In this document: positions 28,522-38,318 of the stretch, piece after piece | Numbering within the stretch: the stretch's first letter is position 1 | Layout: every line of letters begins with the position of its first letter | From: Nitrosospira sp. Nsp11 | GTDB taxonomy: Bacteria > Pseudomonadota > Gammaproteobacteria > Burkholderiales > Nitrosomonadaceae | NCBI RefSeq assembly: GCF_900142705.1 | Contig: NZ_FRBV01000006.1 | Span: forward strand, 98,247-162,246 | Reading direction: 5' to 3' | Length of the DNA stretch: 64,000 nt | Notes under the pieces: model-generated | Database searches by the model: none | Told to the model about the DNA's origin: nothing | Seen by the model: only the letters and a program-made list of their open reading frames with translations | Translations under genes and position numbers: made by a program

Positions 28522-29088
28522 TCAGGAGTTTGATCTTGAAAGAGGAAATGGCCAGCTTGAAGCTGGGCTGTTGGCTTTAGCTGATTTAGCCGCTTTTTTT
28601 TTGCCGGTTGCTTTCTTCGTCTTTTTCTCCGTCCTGGTTTTAGTCGAAGCCGTCTTCCCTTCGGATTTTTTCGCGCTGGCTTTTTTGCCTGGAGAGGCTG
28701 TCTTGTCCGAGGTATCTTTCTTTACTGCCGACTTGCTGGCTGAGTCGGAAGGTTTCTTTTCAGCCTTTTTTTCGGCCTTTTTCTTGGCTTTTTTCTCGGT
28801 CTTTTTCTCTGCTGGTTCCTCGACCGCTTTCTTGGACGCTTTTTTAACCGGTTTTGGGGCTGCCGTTTTTTCTTTTTTTTCTTGCTTGGCCGAGGTCGTT
28901 GTGGAAGCGGTCGCTTTTGCTACAGGTTTCTTGATTGAAGCAGCGTTTTTGCTCCCGGCCTTCTCGGCTGGTTCCTCCGCTGCTGTTGTTTTTTTGGTTG
29001 GCGCTTTTTTGCTGGTTGCGGGCTTTTTCACAGTCGCGGATTTCGTCACGGCAGGTTTCTTTGCCGGGGATTTCTTGGTAGTCGCCAT
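28522..29088 (-). CDS. Histone H1-like Lys/Ala/Pro-rich DNA-binding protein
   Basis: 188 residues, dominated by Lys, Ala, Thr and Pro with many (A/P)KK and KKA repeats (for example SPAKKPAV, KKAPTKK, KKAEKKAEKK). It has no globular domain. Such tails resemble eukaryotic H1 and bacterial AlgP/BpH-like proteins that bind and condense DNA; length is often variable between strains because of repeat slippage. A near-ideal ribosome-binding site (GGAGG, spacer about 5) precedes ATG 29088. The last ~13 residues (SSWPFPLSRSNS) break the pattern. Confidence 0.85.
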   Translation of the reverse strand: MATTKKSPAKKPAVTKSATVKKPATSKKAPTKKTTAAEEPAEKAGSKNAASIKKPVAKATASTTTSAKQEKKEKTAAPKPVKKASKKAVEEPAEKKTEKKAKKKAEKKAEKKPSDSASKSAVKKDTSDKTASPGKKASAKKSEGKTASTKTRTEKKTKKATGKKKAAKSAKANSPASSWPFPLSRSNS

Positions 29089-29157
29089 TTCAACCTCCAG
29101 GTAAGATTACTCAGGGTTTACAGCATGTCACACATACTACACCTACCGCTACACGTA

Positions 29158-29189
29158 GATTCACAGTATTACCGGTAGTACTGTGAATC
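29158..29189. repeat. 32-bp near-perfect palindrome between nrdB and the H1-like gene
   Basis: GATTCACAGTA (29158-29168) is the exact inverted complement of TACTGTGAATC (29179-29189), and the central ten bases hold TACCGGTA, itself palindromic. No T tract on either strand. It lies 70 bases upstream of the H1-like ATG and 26 bases after the nrdB stop: either an operator for the H1-like gene or an mRNA 3' hairpin of the nrdAB transcript. Confidence 0.6.
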
Positions 29190-29214
29190 AAGCATACTGA
29201 TCGGTTTTCTCAAT

Positions 29215-30402
29215 TCAGTCCCAGTTTAGCGCGCCCCCGGTCTGGTATTCTGTAACGCGGGTTTCAAAAAAGTTTTTTTCCTTTTTCAGGTCGATCATTT
29301 CCGACATCCAGGGAAAAGGATTGCTGGCGCCCGGATAGAGAATATCCAGACCGATCTGCTGGCAGCGGCGATTGGCGATATAGCGCAAGTATTCCTTGAA
29401 CATCGGCGCATTCAATCCCAGGACACCACGCGGCAATGTATCCTCTGCATAACGGTACTCCAGTTCCACCGCTTTCTGCATGAGCGCGCTGATTTCATCA
29501 CGGAACGCTTTGGTCCATAAATGCGGATTTTCCATTTTGACCTGATTAACGACATCTATGCCGAAATTGCAGTGCATGGATTCGTCCCGCAGAATATATT
29601 GATACTGTTCCGCTGCACCCGTCATCTTACTATTCCTGCCGAGCGCCAGAATTTGTACGAAACCCACGTAAAAGAACAGCCCTTCCATGATGCAGGCGAA
29701 TACGATCAGGCTCCTCAACAACTTCTGATCGGCTTCAGGTGTGCCGGTCTCGAATGCCGGATCAGTGAGTGTGTCGATGAATGGAATCAGAAACTCGTCT
29801 TTTTCCCGAATTGACGCCACTTCATGATAGGCGTTGAAAATCTCCCCCTCGTCCAGACCCAACGATTCGACAATATACTGATAAGCATGCGTATGGATCG
29901 CTTCTTCAAATGCCTGGCGCAACAGATACTGGCGGCATTCCGGGTTGGTGATGTGGCGGTAGGTGCCGAGTACGATATTGTTGGCAGCCAGCGAATCAGC
30001 GGTAACAAAAAAACCCAGGTTCCGTTTGATCAGGCGACGTTCATCCTCGGTCAGTCCATTGGGGTCTTTCCATAAGGCGATGTCTGCGCTCATGTTGATT
30101 TCCTGCGGCATCCAATGGTTGGCGCAGGCGGAAAGATACTTCTCCCATGCCCACTTGTACTTGAACGGCACCAGTTGATTGACATCCGCCTTGCAATTGA
30201 TGATGCGCTTGTCTTCGACCGACAGGCGCCGATTTATATCGGCGGCAGGCCTGCCAATATTTTCGCCATTCTGCGCTTCAATCCCATTTGAACCAGCATC
30301 TTGCAGGCTCAGCCTGGATGCAGCCAGCACTTTTGCGTCGCTCGATGCACCATTTATTCGTGGCATTCCCGATTGCACTGTGTCGTCCTCAAATGTCAGC
30401 AT
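29215..30402 (-). CDS. nrdB: Ribonucleotide reductase class Ia, beta subunit
   Basis: Houses the di-iron tyrosyl-radical cofactor for dNTP synthesis. 395 residues: an N-terminal extension of ~60 residues (low conservation), then the R2 fold with [32 protein letters not shown] and [12 protein letters not shown], which carry the metal-binding Glu/His residues, and a C-terminal tail [10 protein letters not shown] that docks to NrdA. Start ATG 30402 has AAGGAGA. It is 36 bases after nrdA in one operon. Confidence 0.96.
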   Translation of the reverse strand: MLTFEDDTVQSGMPRINGASSDAKVLAASRLSLQDAGSNGIEAQNGENIGRPAADINRRLSVEDKRIINCKADVNQLVPFKYKWAWEKYLSACANHWMPQEINMSADIALWKDPNGLTEDERRLIKRNLGFFVTADSLAANNIVLGTYRHITNPECRQYLLRQAFEEAIHTHAYQYIVESLGLDEGEIFNAYHEVASIREKDEFLIPFIDTLTDPAFETGTPEADQKLLRSLIVFACIMEGLFFYVGFVQILALGRNSKMTGAAEQYQYILRDESMHCNFGIDVVNQVKMENPHLWTKAFRDEISALMQKAVELEYRYAEDTLPRGVLGLNAPMFKEYLRYIANRRCQQIGLDILYPGASNPFPWMSEMIDLKKEKNFFETRVTEYQTGGALNWD

Positions 30403-30438
30403 ATCCTTCTCCTTTTATTTTCCAATTCCTGCCAATTA

Positions 30439-33294
30439 TTATTGGCATGACTCGCACTCGGGATCATCGATGCCACAATAACTCACGTCAGTTGCCGTCA
30501 CGCTCACTGGCATGTTTCCTTCTATGGGCACCGCGTTCAGGGAGCCTGCTCTGCCCGTGGATTTTTCCGCTGAAGTCGCGCCCAGGGAGCGCAAATAATA
30601 GGTGGTTTTCAAGCCGCGCAGCCAAGCCAGTTTATAGGTCTCATCCAGTTTTTTCCCGGATACACCCGCCATATAGATATTGAGCGATTGTGCCTGGTCG
30701 ATCCACTTCTGCCGTCGCGCCGCCGCCTCGATCAACCACTGTGGATCGAACTCGAAGGCGGTGGTATATAGCCTGCGAATATCGGCCGGTACCCGGTCTA
30801 TCTGGCCAAGGGCACCATCGAAATACTTCAGGTCCGAAATCATGACTTCGTCCCAGAGTCCCAGTTTTTTCAGGTCGTTTACCAGGAATTCATTCGCCAT
30901 GGTGAACTCGCCCGATAGATTGGACTTGACGTAAAGGTTCTTGAAGGCAGGCTCGATGCTGGCCGATACACCGATAATATTGGAAATGGTTGCGGTTGGG
31001 GCAATTGCCAGGCAGTTGGAATTGCGCATGCCATGTTCTCTTATGCGTTCGCGCAGCGCATCCCATCCAAGTGTGGCCGACCTGTCTACCTCGATGTAAC
31101 CGCCGCGCTCCTCGCGCAAAAGATCCAGCGTATCCTGAGGCAGAATCCCCCGATCCCACAGGCTGCCGCGATAGGAAGCATAACGCCCGCGCTCTTCGGC
31201 CAACTCGGTGGAGGCCCAGTAGGCGTGGTAGGCAACCGCTTCCATTGTATGATCGGCAAATTCCACCGCCTCATTCGAGGCGTAGGGAATGCGCAGCATA
31301 TGCAGGCAATCCTGGAAGCCCATGATGCCTAGTCCCACCGGACGATGCTTGAGGTTCGCATTCCGCGCCTTCGCGACGGCGTAGAAATTGATATCGATCA
31401 CATTGTCCAGCATGCGCATGGCGGTACCGATAGTGCGCTTGAGCTTGACGGCATCGAGCTCGCCGTCGGCAATATGTGCCGACAGATTGACCGACCCCAG
31501 GTTGCATACGGCGATTTCGTGATCATTGGTATTGAGGGTTATCTCGGTACAGAGATTGGAGCTATGCACTACACCGATGTGGCTTTGCGGCGAGCGAATA
31601 TTGCAGGCATCCTTGAAAGTGATCCATGGATGGCCGGTTTCAAATAACATGCTGAGCATTTTGCGCCATAACTGTTGCGCGGGAATTTTCTTGTACAGGC
31701 TGAGCTCGCCGCGCGCGACCTTCTCCTCGTAGGCGAGATAAGCCTGCTCAAACGGTTTGCCGAATTTTTCATGCAGGTCGGGCACGTCGGAGGGCGAAAA
31801 AAGCGTCCACTCACCCCCTTCCATGACGCGCTTCATGAACAGGTCGGGAACCCAGTTGGCGGTATTCATGTCATGGGTGCGGCGGCGGTCATCCCCGGTA
31901 TTTTTGCGTAAATCCAGAAACTCCTCGACATCCAGGTGCCACGATTCCAGGTAGGCGCAAACCGCGCCTTTGCGCTTGCCGCCCTGGTTTACCGCCACCG
32001 CGGTATCGGAGACCACTTTGAGGAAAGGCACTACGCCTTGTGACTTGCCGTTTGTACCCTTGATGTGCGAGCCCATCGCCCGTACCGGTGTCCAATCATT
32101 ACCCAGTCCCCCGGCATATTTGGCGAGCAGGGCATTTTCCTTGATTGCCTCGTAAATGCCATCGAGGTTATCCGGCACAGTGGTGAGGTAGCATGAAGAC
32201 AATTGCGAACGGCGGGTCCCTGAATTAAACAGGGTTGGAGTGGAGCTCATGAAATCGAAATTCGAGAGCACGTGGTAGAACTCCAATGCGCGTCCCTCGC
32301 GGTCAATTTCGTTCAGGGCAAGTCCCATTGCCACGCGCATGAAAAATGCCTGCGGCAACTCGATACGACTGCCCCGTATATGCAGAAAATAGCGATCATA
32401 CAAAGTTTGCAAACCCACGTAGCCGAATTGGAGGTCGCGGCCGGCATCCAGTGCTTTGGCCAAACGCGGCAGGTCAAACTGCGCCAGACGTTCATCCAGC
32501 AACTCGGCATCGATGCCGCGCTTGATAAAGTCAGGAAAATACTCTGCATAGCGACCGGGCATTTCCTGGTGCAAGACTTCTTCGCCCAGCACTTCGAAAC
32601 GGAGGGAATGCAACAACAACCGCGCAGTGACATAGCTGTAGGCAGGGTCTTTTTCAATTAACGCGCGTGCCGACAGCACCAGCGATTTTCTTACCTCTTC
32701 CAGTGGAACGCCGTCGTACAAGTCCTTCAAGGTGGCTTTCAGTATCAGCGCCGGGTTTACCACTTCGCCCAGGCCTGAGCAGGAAGTTTCGATCAGCGTC
32801 AGCAGGCGCGCCGTATCCAGCGGAATCCTGACGCCGTTCTCCATTACATTCAGAATGCTGGCTGGCGCTTCGACCACGCCCATTTCTTTCTGTCTCGCCC
32901 GCTTCCGCGCGCGATCCTCGCGGTAGAGCACGTAAGCGCGCGCCACATCATGCTCTCCAGAACGCATCAATGCGAGTTCCACCTGATCCTGAATGTCCTC
33001 GATATGGAAAGTCCCGCCTGAAGGCTGGCGGCGTATCAATGCATTGACTACGTCATCGGTCAGTCGCGCCACCAATTCTCGTACCCTGGCCGAAGCCGCA
33101 CCTTGGCCGCCATTGACGGCGATGAATGCTTTTGTCATAGCAATGGAAATCTTGGCCGGCTCGAACCCGACCACCGAACCATTGCGGCGAATGATCTTGT
33201 ATTGGGAATACCGGGTGTCCTGGGCGGGAAGGGCTGAAGAAAGCTCGTGCCCCGCTACTGCCGGACGGTTCATGTGGTCTGTTGCAAGCTGCAT
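30439..33294 (-). CDS. nrdA: Ribonucleotide reductase class Ia, alpha subunit
   Basis: Reduces ribonucleoside diphosphates. 951 residues, in the long beta/gammaproteobacterial size class. An ATP-cone lies near the N-terminus (YKIIRRNGSVVGFEPAKIS). The catalytic region has NSGTRRSQLSSCYL, NLCTEITLNT and SCSTEI-type landmarks, and the C-terminal Cys pair for reduction is in DDPECESCQ. No intein. GAGGAG ribosome-binding site. Upstream lies a pair of candidate NrdR boxes. Confidence 0.96.
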   Translation of the reverse strand: MQLATDHMNRPAVAGHELSSALPAQDTRYSQYKIIRRNGSVVGFEPAKISIAMTKAFIAVNGGQGAASARVRELVARLTDDVVNALIRRQPSGGTFHIEDIQDQVELALMRSGEHDVARAYVLYREDRARKRARQKEMGVVEAPASILNVMENGVRIPLDTARLLTLIETSCSGLGEVVNPALILKATLKDLYDGVPLEEVRKSLVLSARALIEKDPAYSYVTARLLLHSLRFEVLGEEVLHQEMPGRYAEYFPDFIKRGIDAELLDERLAQFDLPRLAKALDAGRDLQFGYVGLQTLYDRYFLHIRGSRIELPQAFFMRVAMGLALNEIDREGRALEFYHVLSNFDFMSSTPTLFNSGTRRSQLSSCYLTTVPDNLDGIYEAIKENALLAKYAGGLGNDWTPVRAMGSHIKGTNGKSQGVVPFLKVVSDTAVAVNQGGKRKGAVCAYLESWHLDVEEFLDLRKNTGDDRRRTHDMNTANWVPDLFMKRVMEGGEWTLFSPSDVPDLHEKFGKPFEQAYLAYEEKVARGELSLYKKIPAQQLWRKMLSMLFETGHPWITFKDACNIRSPQSHIGVVHSSNLCTEITLNTNDHEIAVCNLGSVNLSAHIADGELDAVKLKRTIGTAMRMLDNVIDINFYAVAKARNANLKHRPVGLGIMGFQDCLHMLRIPYASNEAVEFADHTMEAVAYHAYWASTELAEERGRYASYRGSLWDRGILPQDTLDLLREERGGYIEVDRSATLGWDALRERIREHGMRNSNCLAIAPTATISNIIGVSASIEPAFKNLYVKSNLSGEFTMANEFLVNDLKKLGLWDEVMISDLKYFDGALGQIDRVPADIRRLYTTAFEFDPQWLIEAAARRQKWIDQAQSLNIYMAGVSGKKLDETYKLAWLRGLKTTYYLRSLGATSAEKSTGRAGSLNAVPIEGNMPVSVTATDVSYCGIDDPECESCQ

Positions 33295-33727
33295 GTCGGA
33301 TTCTCCTCATCTATACGGGAAAGCGGCTCCTTCCCCATGGCTGAAGGGGGTGGCGGCGGATATCGATAAATCTGTAAACCACTACATATAGTAGCAATAT
33401 TGGATACATTTTACTAGAACTAGTGCATACAGTGCAATATTTTTTGATGTATGTCAAAAGCTTTTTATGAGATTAAAGCATACCGGGCGGACTAAAACCC
33501 GAATCGCGGACAATGCGGCGCTGCCTCAGCGGGACGGCAAAACTATTGCGTGTTTCGCTTTTAGACGCTCCGTTATCACAGAGCAGCGCGATAGAATTAT
33601 GGTTTGGGTAATTGCCCCCGATGATTGCAGGCGGTACTCCAGCGGCTGATAACTGAACGAGTAAAATGCTACTACATACGTATTATTGATTGATGACGCT
33701 TATTTCCTTCAGCTCGTATCTTTGTCT
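33295..33727. other. Upstream region of nrdAB, 433 bases
   Basis: AT-rich control region with the NrdR box pair. A further CTACTACATACGTA block at about 33669 resembles half of box 1. No gene supported; a 60-codon plus-strand open frame lacks features. Confidence 0.5.
33379..33426 (-). promoter_or_regulatory. Tandem NrdR boxes upstream of nrdAB
   Basis: Two 16-bp sites fit the NrdR pattern C-w-A-t-A-T-a-T-w-G: box 1 (33379-33394) has core CTACATATAG, one mismatch; box 2 (33411-33426) has core CTAGAACTAG, which keeps the outer palindrome. Their starts are 32 bp apart, about three helical turns, the usual NrdR spacing. Located 85-130 bases before nrdA. NrdR is the widespread ATP/dATP-sensing repressor of reductase genes; its gene is not in the window. 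Confidence 0.6.
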
Positions 33728-34861
33728 TTATTCCTGCCCTGCTTGCTTACGCCTGGAAAGCTCATCTTTTTCAGGTTGAGTGAGCTGCCGCGATTGTTTT
33801 TCCATTTCAAGGGCGTCGCGGATCTGCTGGGGCTTGTTGGCGCGCAATCCCTCCGCCAAAGCGCGTGATGCATCTCTGCGGCGCTCGGCATAATGGCGCA
33901 GTATTTCCACCGTGGCGGCGGAGGGCAGGGCAGGATCGGGCGGAAGCTCGGAAAGCAGCTCAAAGCTTTCTTCATAGCGGTCTGCAACAGATGTGTCGAT
34001 ACGTCCTGCCAGTTCCTCGAATGAGGTGCCGTCTTGCCTGGCCTTATCAAGTATGCTCTGCCAGGACTGTGTGATCGCTGCATCGTCCCGCAAGAATTCG
34101 CCGATCTCCTTACGCGCCAGCACCTCTTCGCTCCAGCGGTAAGTGCGCACGGGAACCTGGCTGACCAGGATGACAATTGCGAGTGCAAAAGCGGCTCCGG
34201 CAAGAACGCGGATGTGGCGGAATCGAGGGGAGAGGCGTTCTGTTATACCGGCAGGCTGTGCAAATATTATTCCGCCGAGTAAACCGGAAAAAAAACCGCC
34301 GATATGCGCCGCATTGTCAATGCCGGTAATTAAAAGGCCGAGCACAAGGCTGGCAAGTGCAAAACCCGCAGCCCCCCAGAAAAACCAGCGAAATTCCTTC
34401 GGATGAAGATTGTGGCGCTCGCGCCAGAGAAATATGAGGAGGGCGCCAAACAGGCCGAAAATGGCACCTGAAGCGCCGCCGGAGATGGCTAGTCCCCTAT
34501 GTGCAACGAGTGACAGCAGGTTGCCCGCCAGACCGCTGGCGAAATAGATGCAGGCAAAGCGTGCGTGCCCGTACATTCGTTCAACGAGTTGTCCGGCATC
34601 CCAGAGCGCCCAGAGGTTGAGCGTCAGGTGAACTGCGCCAAAGTGGAGGAATAGCGCGGTACCCAGGCGCCACCATTCGCCGTCCTGCGTAGCCGGGCCA
34701 AAATTTGCGCCCCAGGCCAATTGCACGCTATTGGAAGAATGCCACAGTCCCGCCCCGCCCACGAGCATGGCTGCGAAGACCAGGAGGTTGACGCCGACAA
34801 GCAGTTTGGTAACGGGTATACCAGGCAACCGCTGGTAGAGAAGATCATGTAGAGGCAGCAT
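33728..34861 (-). CDS. Rhomboid family intramembrane serine protease
   Basis: 377 residues, six-helix rhomboid core in the first ~205 residues. Catalytic Ser131 in GGASGAIFG and His186 in DNAAHIGG form the dyad; HLTLN (78-82) supplies the oxyanion residues. A seventh helix follows near 215-235, then a ~140-residue charged helical C-terminal domain (for example RHYAERRRDASRALAEGL) that is not part of the protease. Substrates unknown. Divergent from the next gene. Confidence 0.9.
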   Translation of the reverse strand: MLPLHDLLYQRLPGIPVTKLLVGVNLLVFAAMLVGGAGLWHSSNSVQLAWGANFGPATQDGEWWRLGTALFLHFGAVHLTLNLWALWDAGQLVERMYGHARFACIYFASGLAGNLLSLVAHRGLAISGGASGAIFGLFGALLIFLWRERHNLHPKEFRWFFWGAAGFALASLVLGLLITGIDNAAHIGGFFSGLLGGIIFAQPAGITERLSPRFRHIRVLAGAAFALAIVILVSQVPVRTYRWSEEVLARKEIGEFLRDDAAITQSWQSILDKARQDGTSFEELAGRIDTSVADRYEESFELLSELPPDPALPSAATVEILRHYAERRRDASRALAEGLRANKPQQIRDALEMEKQSRQLTQPEKDELSRRKQAGQE

Positions 34862-35028
34862 GGGACGGTGGACGCATTTTCGCGGAGCGTTTATTATGCA
34901 CGAGGATGAAGCCTGCTTATTTTATATGCTTGAGGAACAAGGATGTTTCTCAAAACTGGAATTTGCGAGCCCCGGCTTCAGGGCAGGGGTTCTTCGCACC
35001 GGGATGGGCGCCTCTACCCACATCTTCG

Positions 35029-36291
35029 ATGAAACGCCTTGCCCGCCGGCGATTTGCAAGCTGGAAGTTTCTGACCTGCCTCCCCGTCCTGCTGATCGCC
35101 CTGGTGCTCGGGCCAATGCCTGTCCATGCTCAAGCGAGAATCGAGTTGCCGCGCACGGGGCTGGTGCCGGATGAGCTTGCTGTCATCATTAACGACAGCG
35201 ATCCCCAATCCCTTAAAATCGGTGATTACTACCAGAAGGCGCGCCATATCCCGGCAGCCAACATGATTCACCTGAGTTTTCCCTCCGGCCGGAGCGCCCT
35301 CTCAAGGGATGAGTTTCAGCAATTAAAGATGGAAATCGATGAGGCTACGCCCCCTCACATTCAAGCCTACGCGGTCGCCTGGACACTTCCCTACCGGGTA
35401 GCTTGCATGTCGCTGACCTCGGCGCTGGCTTTCGGCTTCGACGAACGCTATTGCTCATCCGAGTGTGGCCCTACCAGATTCAGCCCATATTTCAACTCGT
35501 CGAGTCTTCATCCTGTTGGCGACCATAACATACGCCCTGCCATGATGCTGGCCGGGACCGATTTCGAGCAGGTCAAGGCACTGATCGATCGGGGAGTCGC
35601 CTCTGATCGCAGTTTCCCAAAGGGTCATGCCTATCTGATAATAACGCCTGACAAGGCACGCAGTGTGCGAGCGAGCTATTTCGAGCTGGCCGCAAAAGAA
35701 CTGGCCGGTGTTTTTCCCATCGAAATTCTGGAAACCGAAGCAATTTCAGGTAGGCATGACGTTCTTTTTTATTTCACGGGCCTGGCGGACGTGCCGCAAC
35801 TCCATACACTGGATTTTCTACCTGGTGCAATGGCAGATCATTTAACTTCAGCCGGCGGCCAGCTTACCGATTCAATGCAGATGAGCAGCCTGCGCTGGCT
35901 GGAAGCGGGCGCCACTGCCAGTTATGGGACGGTGATCGAGCCATGCAGCCATATACAGAAGTTCCCTTTTCCCGCTGTTGCCATGTTTCACTACGCGCTT
36001 GGTGAAAGCGCCATTGAATCTTACTGGAAAAGCGTGGCATGGCCGGGCGAGGGCGTGTTCGTGGGCGAACCGCTGGCCCAGCCATTCGCTCCCGAACTGA
36101 GAGAAATTCGTGCGGGGCAATTCGAACTGCACATTTTCTCGCCACGCCAACGGCGGCTCCGCATGGAGCAGTCCCGCTCAGCGGTGGGGCCGTACAAGCC
36201 TCTCGCTCAGCGGCCACTTATAAGCCGTGGCGCTAATATAATACGCTTCAATTTCGCTGAAAAAGAAGGTTATCTCAGATTGCAATGGTGA
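35029..36291 (+). CDS. TIGR03790-like secreted protein of unknown function
   Basis: 420 residues from ATG 35029, which begins a classical signal peptide (KRLARRR, then LLIALVLGP, cleavage near VHAQA). An in-frame start at 34906 would put a signal anchor after 42 odd residues and is less likely, though neither has a good ribosome-binding site. The mature part begins ELPRTGLVPDELAVIIND and contains YAVAWTLPYRV and ITPDKARSVR..., matching the TIGR03790 family of proteins found in bacteria with large periplasmic/extracellular systems. Function unknown. Confidence 0.75.
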   Translation: MKRLARRRFASWKFLTCLPVLLIALVLGPMPVHAQARIELPRTGLVPDELAVIINDSDPQSLKIGDYYQKARHIPAANMIHLSFPSGRSALSRDEFQQLKMEIDEATPPHIQAYAVAWTLPYRVACMSLTSALAFGFDERYCSSECGPTRFSPYFNSSSLHPVGDHNIRPAMMLAGTDFEQVKALIDRGVASDRSFPKGHAYLIITPDKARSVRASYFELAAKELAGVFPIEILETEAISGRHDVLFYFTGLADVPQLHTLDFLPGAMADHLTSAGGQLTDSMQMSSLRWLEAGATASYGTVIEPCSHIQKFPFPAVAMFHYALGESAIESYWKSVAWPGEGVFVGEPLAQPFAPELREIRAGQFELHIFSPRQRRLRMEQSRSAVGPYKPLAQRPLISRGANIIRFNFAEKEGYLRLQW

Positions 36292-36546
36292 TAGGGTTGA
36301 GCTTGGCTCATTGCCGGATACGCTGATACGCCGGTTTATACCGAATTGATCCGGCGCTGCCGTGATGCCTGACCGGCCAATTTTACGCTATTCTTTATTT
36401 GCACAATCGTCTGGTGGGCGCCGTCACAGCGAACCAGAGGCGGTTTTCCCCTTCCATCTATCGCTGTGCCGATCAAACTGGCAGCGTAACTCATCCCAAC
36501 GTCGTTATAATAACCGCTGCCCACCTGTCGCTATCGCCATGCAGCC

Positions 36547-38295
36547 ATGATTCCTCCCGTTCAGCCCAACTTTAAATCCCATTTTACTGAGCTCCTGCGC
36601 GTGCCCTTGAGCGAAATGGGCCCGCTGGCGCTGGACGCGCATATAGAGTTTGCGCGTCCCCGCCAGGCAAGCCACGGGGATTACTCCTGTAACCTCGCGA
36701 TGCAATTGGCTAAACCTCTGCGTCAAAGTCCGCGTGAGATCGCCGCGCTGCTCGTCAATGTGCTTTCCGCTTCACCTTATCTGGAAAAGATAGAGGTCGC
36801 GGGTGCCGGCTTTATTAATTTGTTTCTCACGACTTCCGCCAAGCAGCAGTTTCCCCGTTACGTACTGGAGAGCGGCGAGCAGTTCGGCCATATTAATCTG
36901 GGCGCAGGTAAAAAGGTACAAGTGGAATTCGTTTCGGCCAATCCGACCGGACCCTTGCACGTCGGACATGGGCGAGGTGCGGCATTCGGCGCAAGCCTCG
37001 CCAATGTGCTGGCGGCTGCAGGTTATTCCGTCGCGCGTGAGTATTACGTTAATGACGCCGGACGTCAGATGGATATTCTTGCGCTTTCCACCTGGCTGCG
37101 TTACCTGGAACTGAACGGAGTCACTTCGCGCTTCCCCGGCAACGCGTACCAGGGCCAATACGTACGTGATATGGCCCGCCTGATTTACAAGGCGCATGCA
37201 GGACGGTACGTGCATCGGCCTGACTTGCTGTTTGAAGGTATCTCTGAGGAAACGGATACCGGTACCGAAGCGGACCTCGACGGGCTGATTGCCAAAGCCA
37301 AGAAACTGCTGGGGCAAGATTACGCATACATTCACAATTTCGTCCTGACGGAGCAATTGGGCGACTGCCGCAATGACTTGATGGAATTCGGTGTTGCTTT
37401 TGATACATGGTTTTCCGAGCAATCGTTGTTCGATAACGGTGATGTAGCACATGCAGTCCAATTGCTCGAACAGGGGTGCTATCTATATCAACAGGATGGC
37501 GCGCAGTGGTTCCGATCGACCGATTTCGGCGATGAAAAAGACAGGGTGGTTCAGCGGGAAAATGGGCAGTTTACTTATTTCGCCTCAGATATCGCTTATC
37601 ATCTCAATAAGTTCGAACGTGGTTTTGAACGCGTCATCGATGTCTGGGGGGCCGACCATCATGGATATATTCCACGAGTAAAAGGCGCGATGAAAGCGCT
37701 GGCTATTGATCCCGGAAAACTTGAAATTGCGCTGGTGCAGTTCGCGGTGCTCTACCGCGACGGAAAAAAAGCGCCCATGTCCACCCGTTCGGGAGAATTT
37801 GTCACGTTGCGTGAATTACGTCAGGAAGTGGGAAACGACGCGGCACGCTTTTTTTACGTATTGCGTAAAAGCGACCAGCATCTGGATTTTGACCTGGACC
37901 TGGCTAAATCACAAAGCAACGATAACCCCGTTTATTACGTGCAATATGCCCATGCAAGGGTTTGCAGCGTGCTGGAACAATGGGGTGAAGACCCGGCGAT
38001 GCTTCATACAGCGGATATGTCCCCGCTGACAGACCCCGCAGAATTATCTCTTTTGCAGAAGCTGATCGACTATCCTGAAATGGTGGAGGCAGCAGCGAAG
38101 GAACTTTCTCCTCATCTGATCGCCTTCTACCTCAGAGAACTGGCGAGTGAGTTTCACAGTTACTATAATGCTACCCGTTTTCTCGTTCCGGAAATTTCGC
38201 TGCGACTGGCCCGGCTAGGGCTAATTGCCGCGATCCGGCAAATATTGAGCAATGGTTTGAAACTGCTGGGCGTAAGCGCGCCGGGTAAAATGTAG
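36547..38295 (+). CDS. argS: Arginyl-tRNA synthetase
   Basis: Class I synthetase charging tRNA-Arg. 582 residues. N-terminal Arg-tRNA synthetase domain, then HIGH-type HVGHGRGA (138-145) after SANPTGPL, a KMSKS-like MSTRSGEF region, and an anticodon-binding alpha-helical C-terminus (FYLRELASEFHSYYN). First gene of a plus-strand string with the SPOR protein, dsbA and an SDR. Confidence 0.97.
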   Translation: MIPPVQPNFKSHFTELLRVPLSEMGPLALDAHIEFARPRQASHGDYSCNLAMQLAKPLRQSPREIAALLVNVLSASPYLEKIEVAGAGFINLFLTTSAKQQFPRYVLESGEQFGHINLGAGKKVQVEFVSANPTGPLHVGHGRGAAFGASLANVLAAAGYSVAREYYVNDAGRQMDILALSTWLRYLELNGVTSRFPGNAYQGQYVRDMARLIYKAHAGRYVHRPDLLFEGISEETDTGTEADLDGLIAKAKKLLGQDYAYIHNFVLTEQLGDCRNDLMEFGVAFDTWFSEQSLFDNGDVAHAVQLLEQGCYLYQQDGAQWFRSTDFGDEKDRVVQRENGQFTYFASDIAYHLNKFERGFERVIDVWGADHHGYIPRVKGAMKALAIDPGKLEIALVQFAVLYRDGKKAPMSTRSGEFVTLRELRQEVGNDAARFFYVLRKSDQHLDFDLDLAKSQSNDNPVYYVQYAHARVCSVLEQWGEDPAMLHTADMSPLTDPAELSLLQKLIDYPEMVEAAAKELSPHLIAFYLRELASEFHSYYNATRFLVPEISLRLARLGLIAAIRQILSNGLKLLGVSAPGKM

Positions 38296-38318
38296 CCATC
38301 ATATTGAATAAGCTTCCC

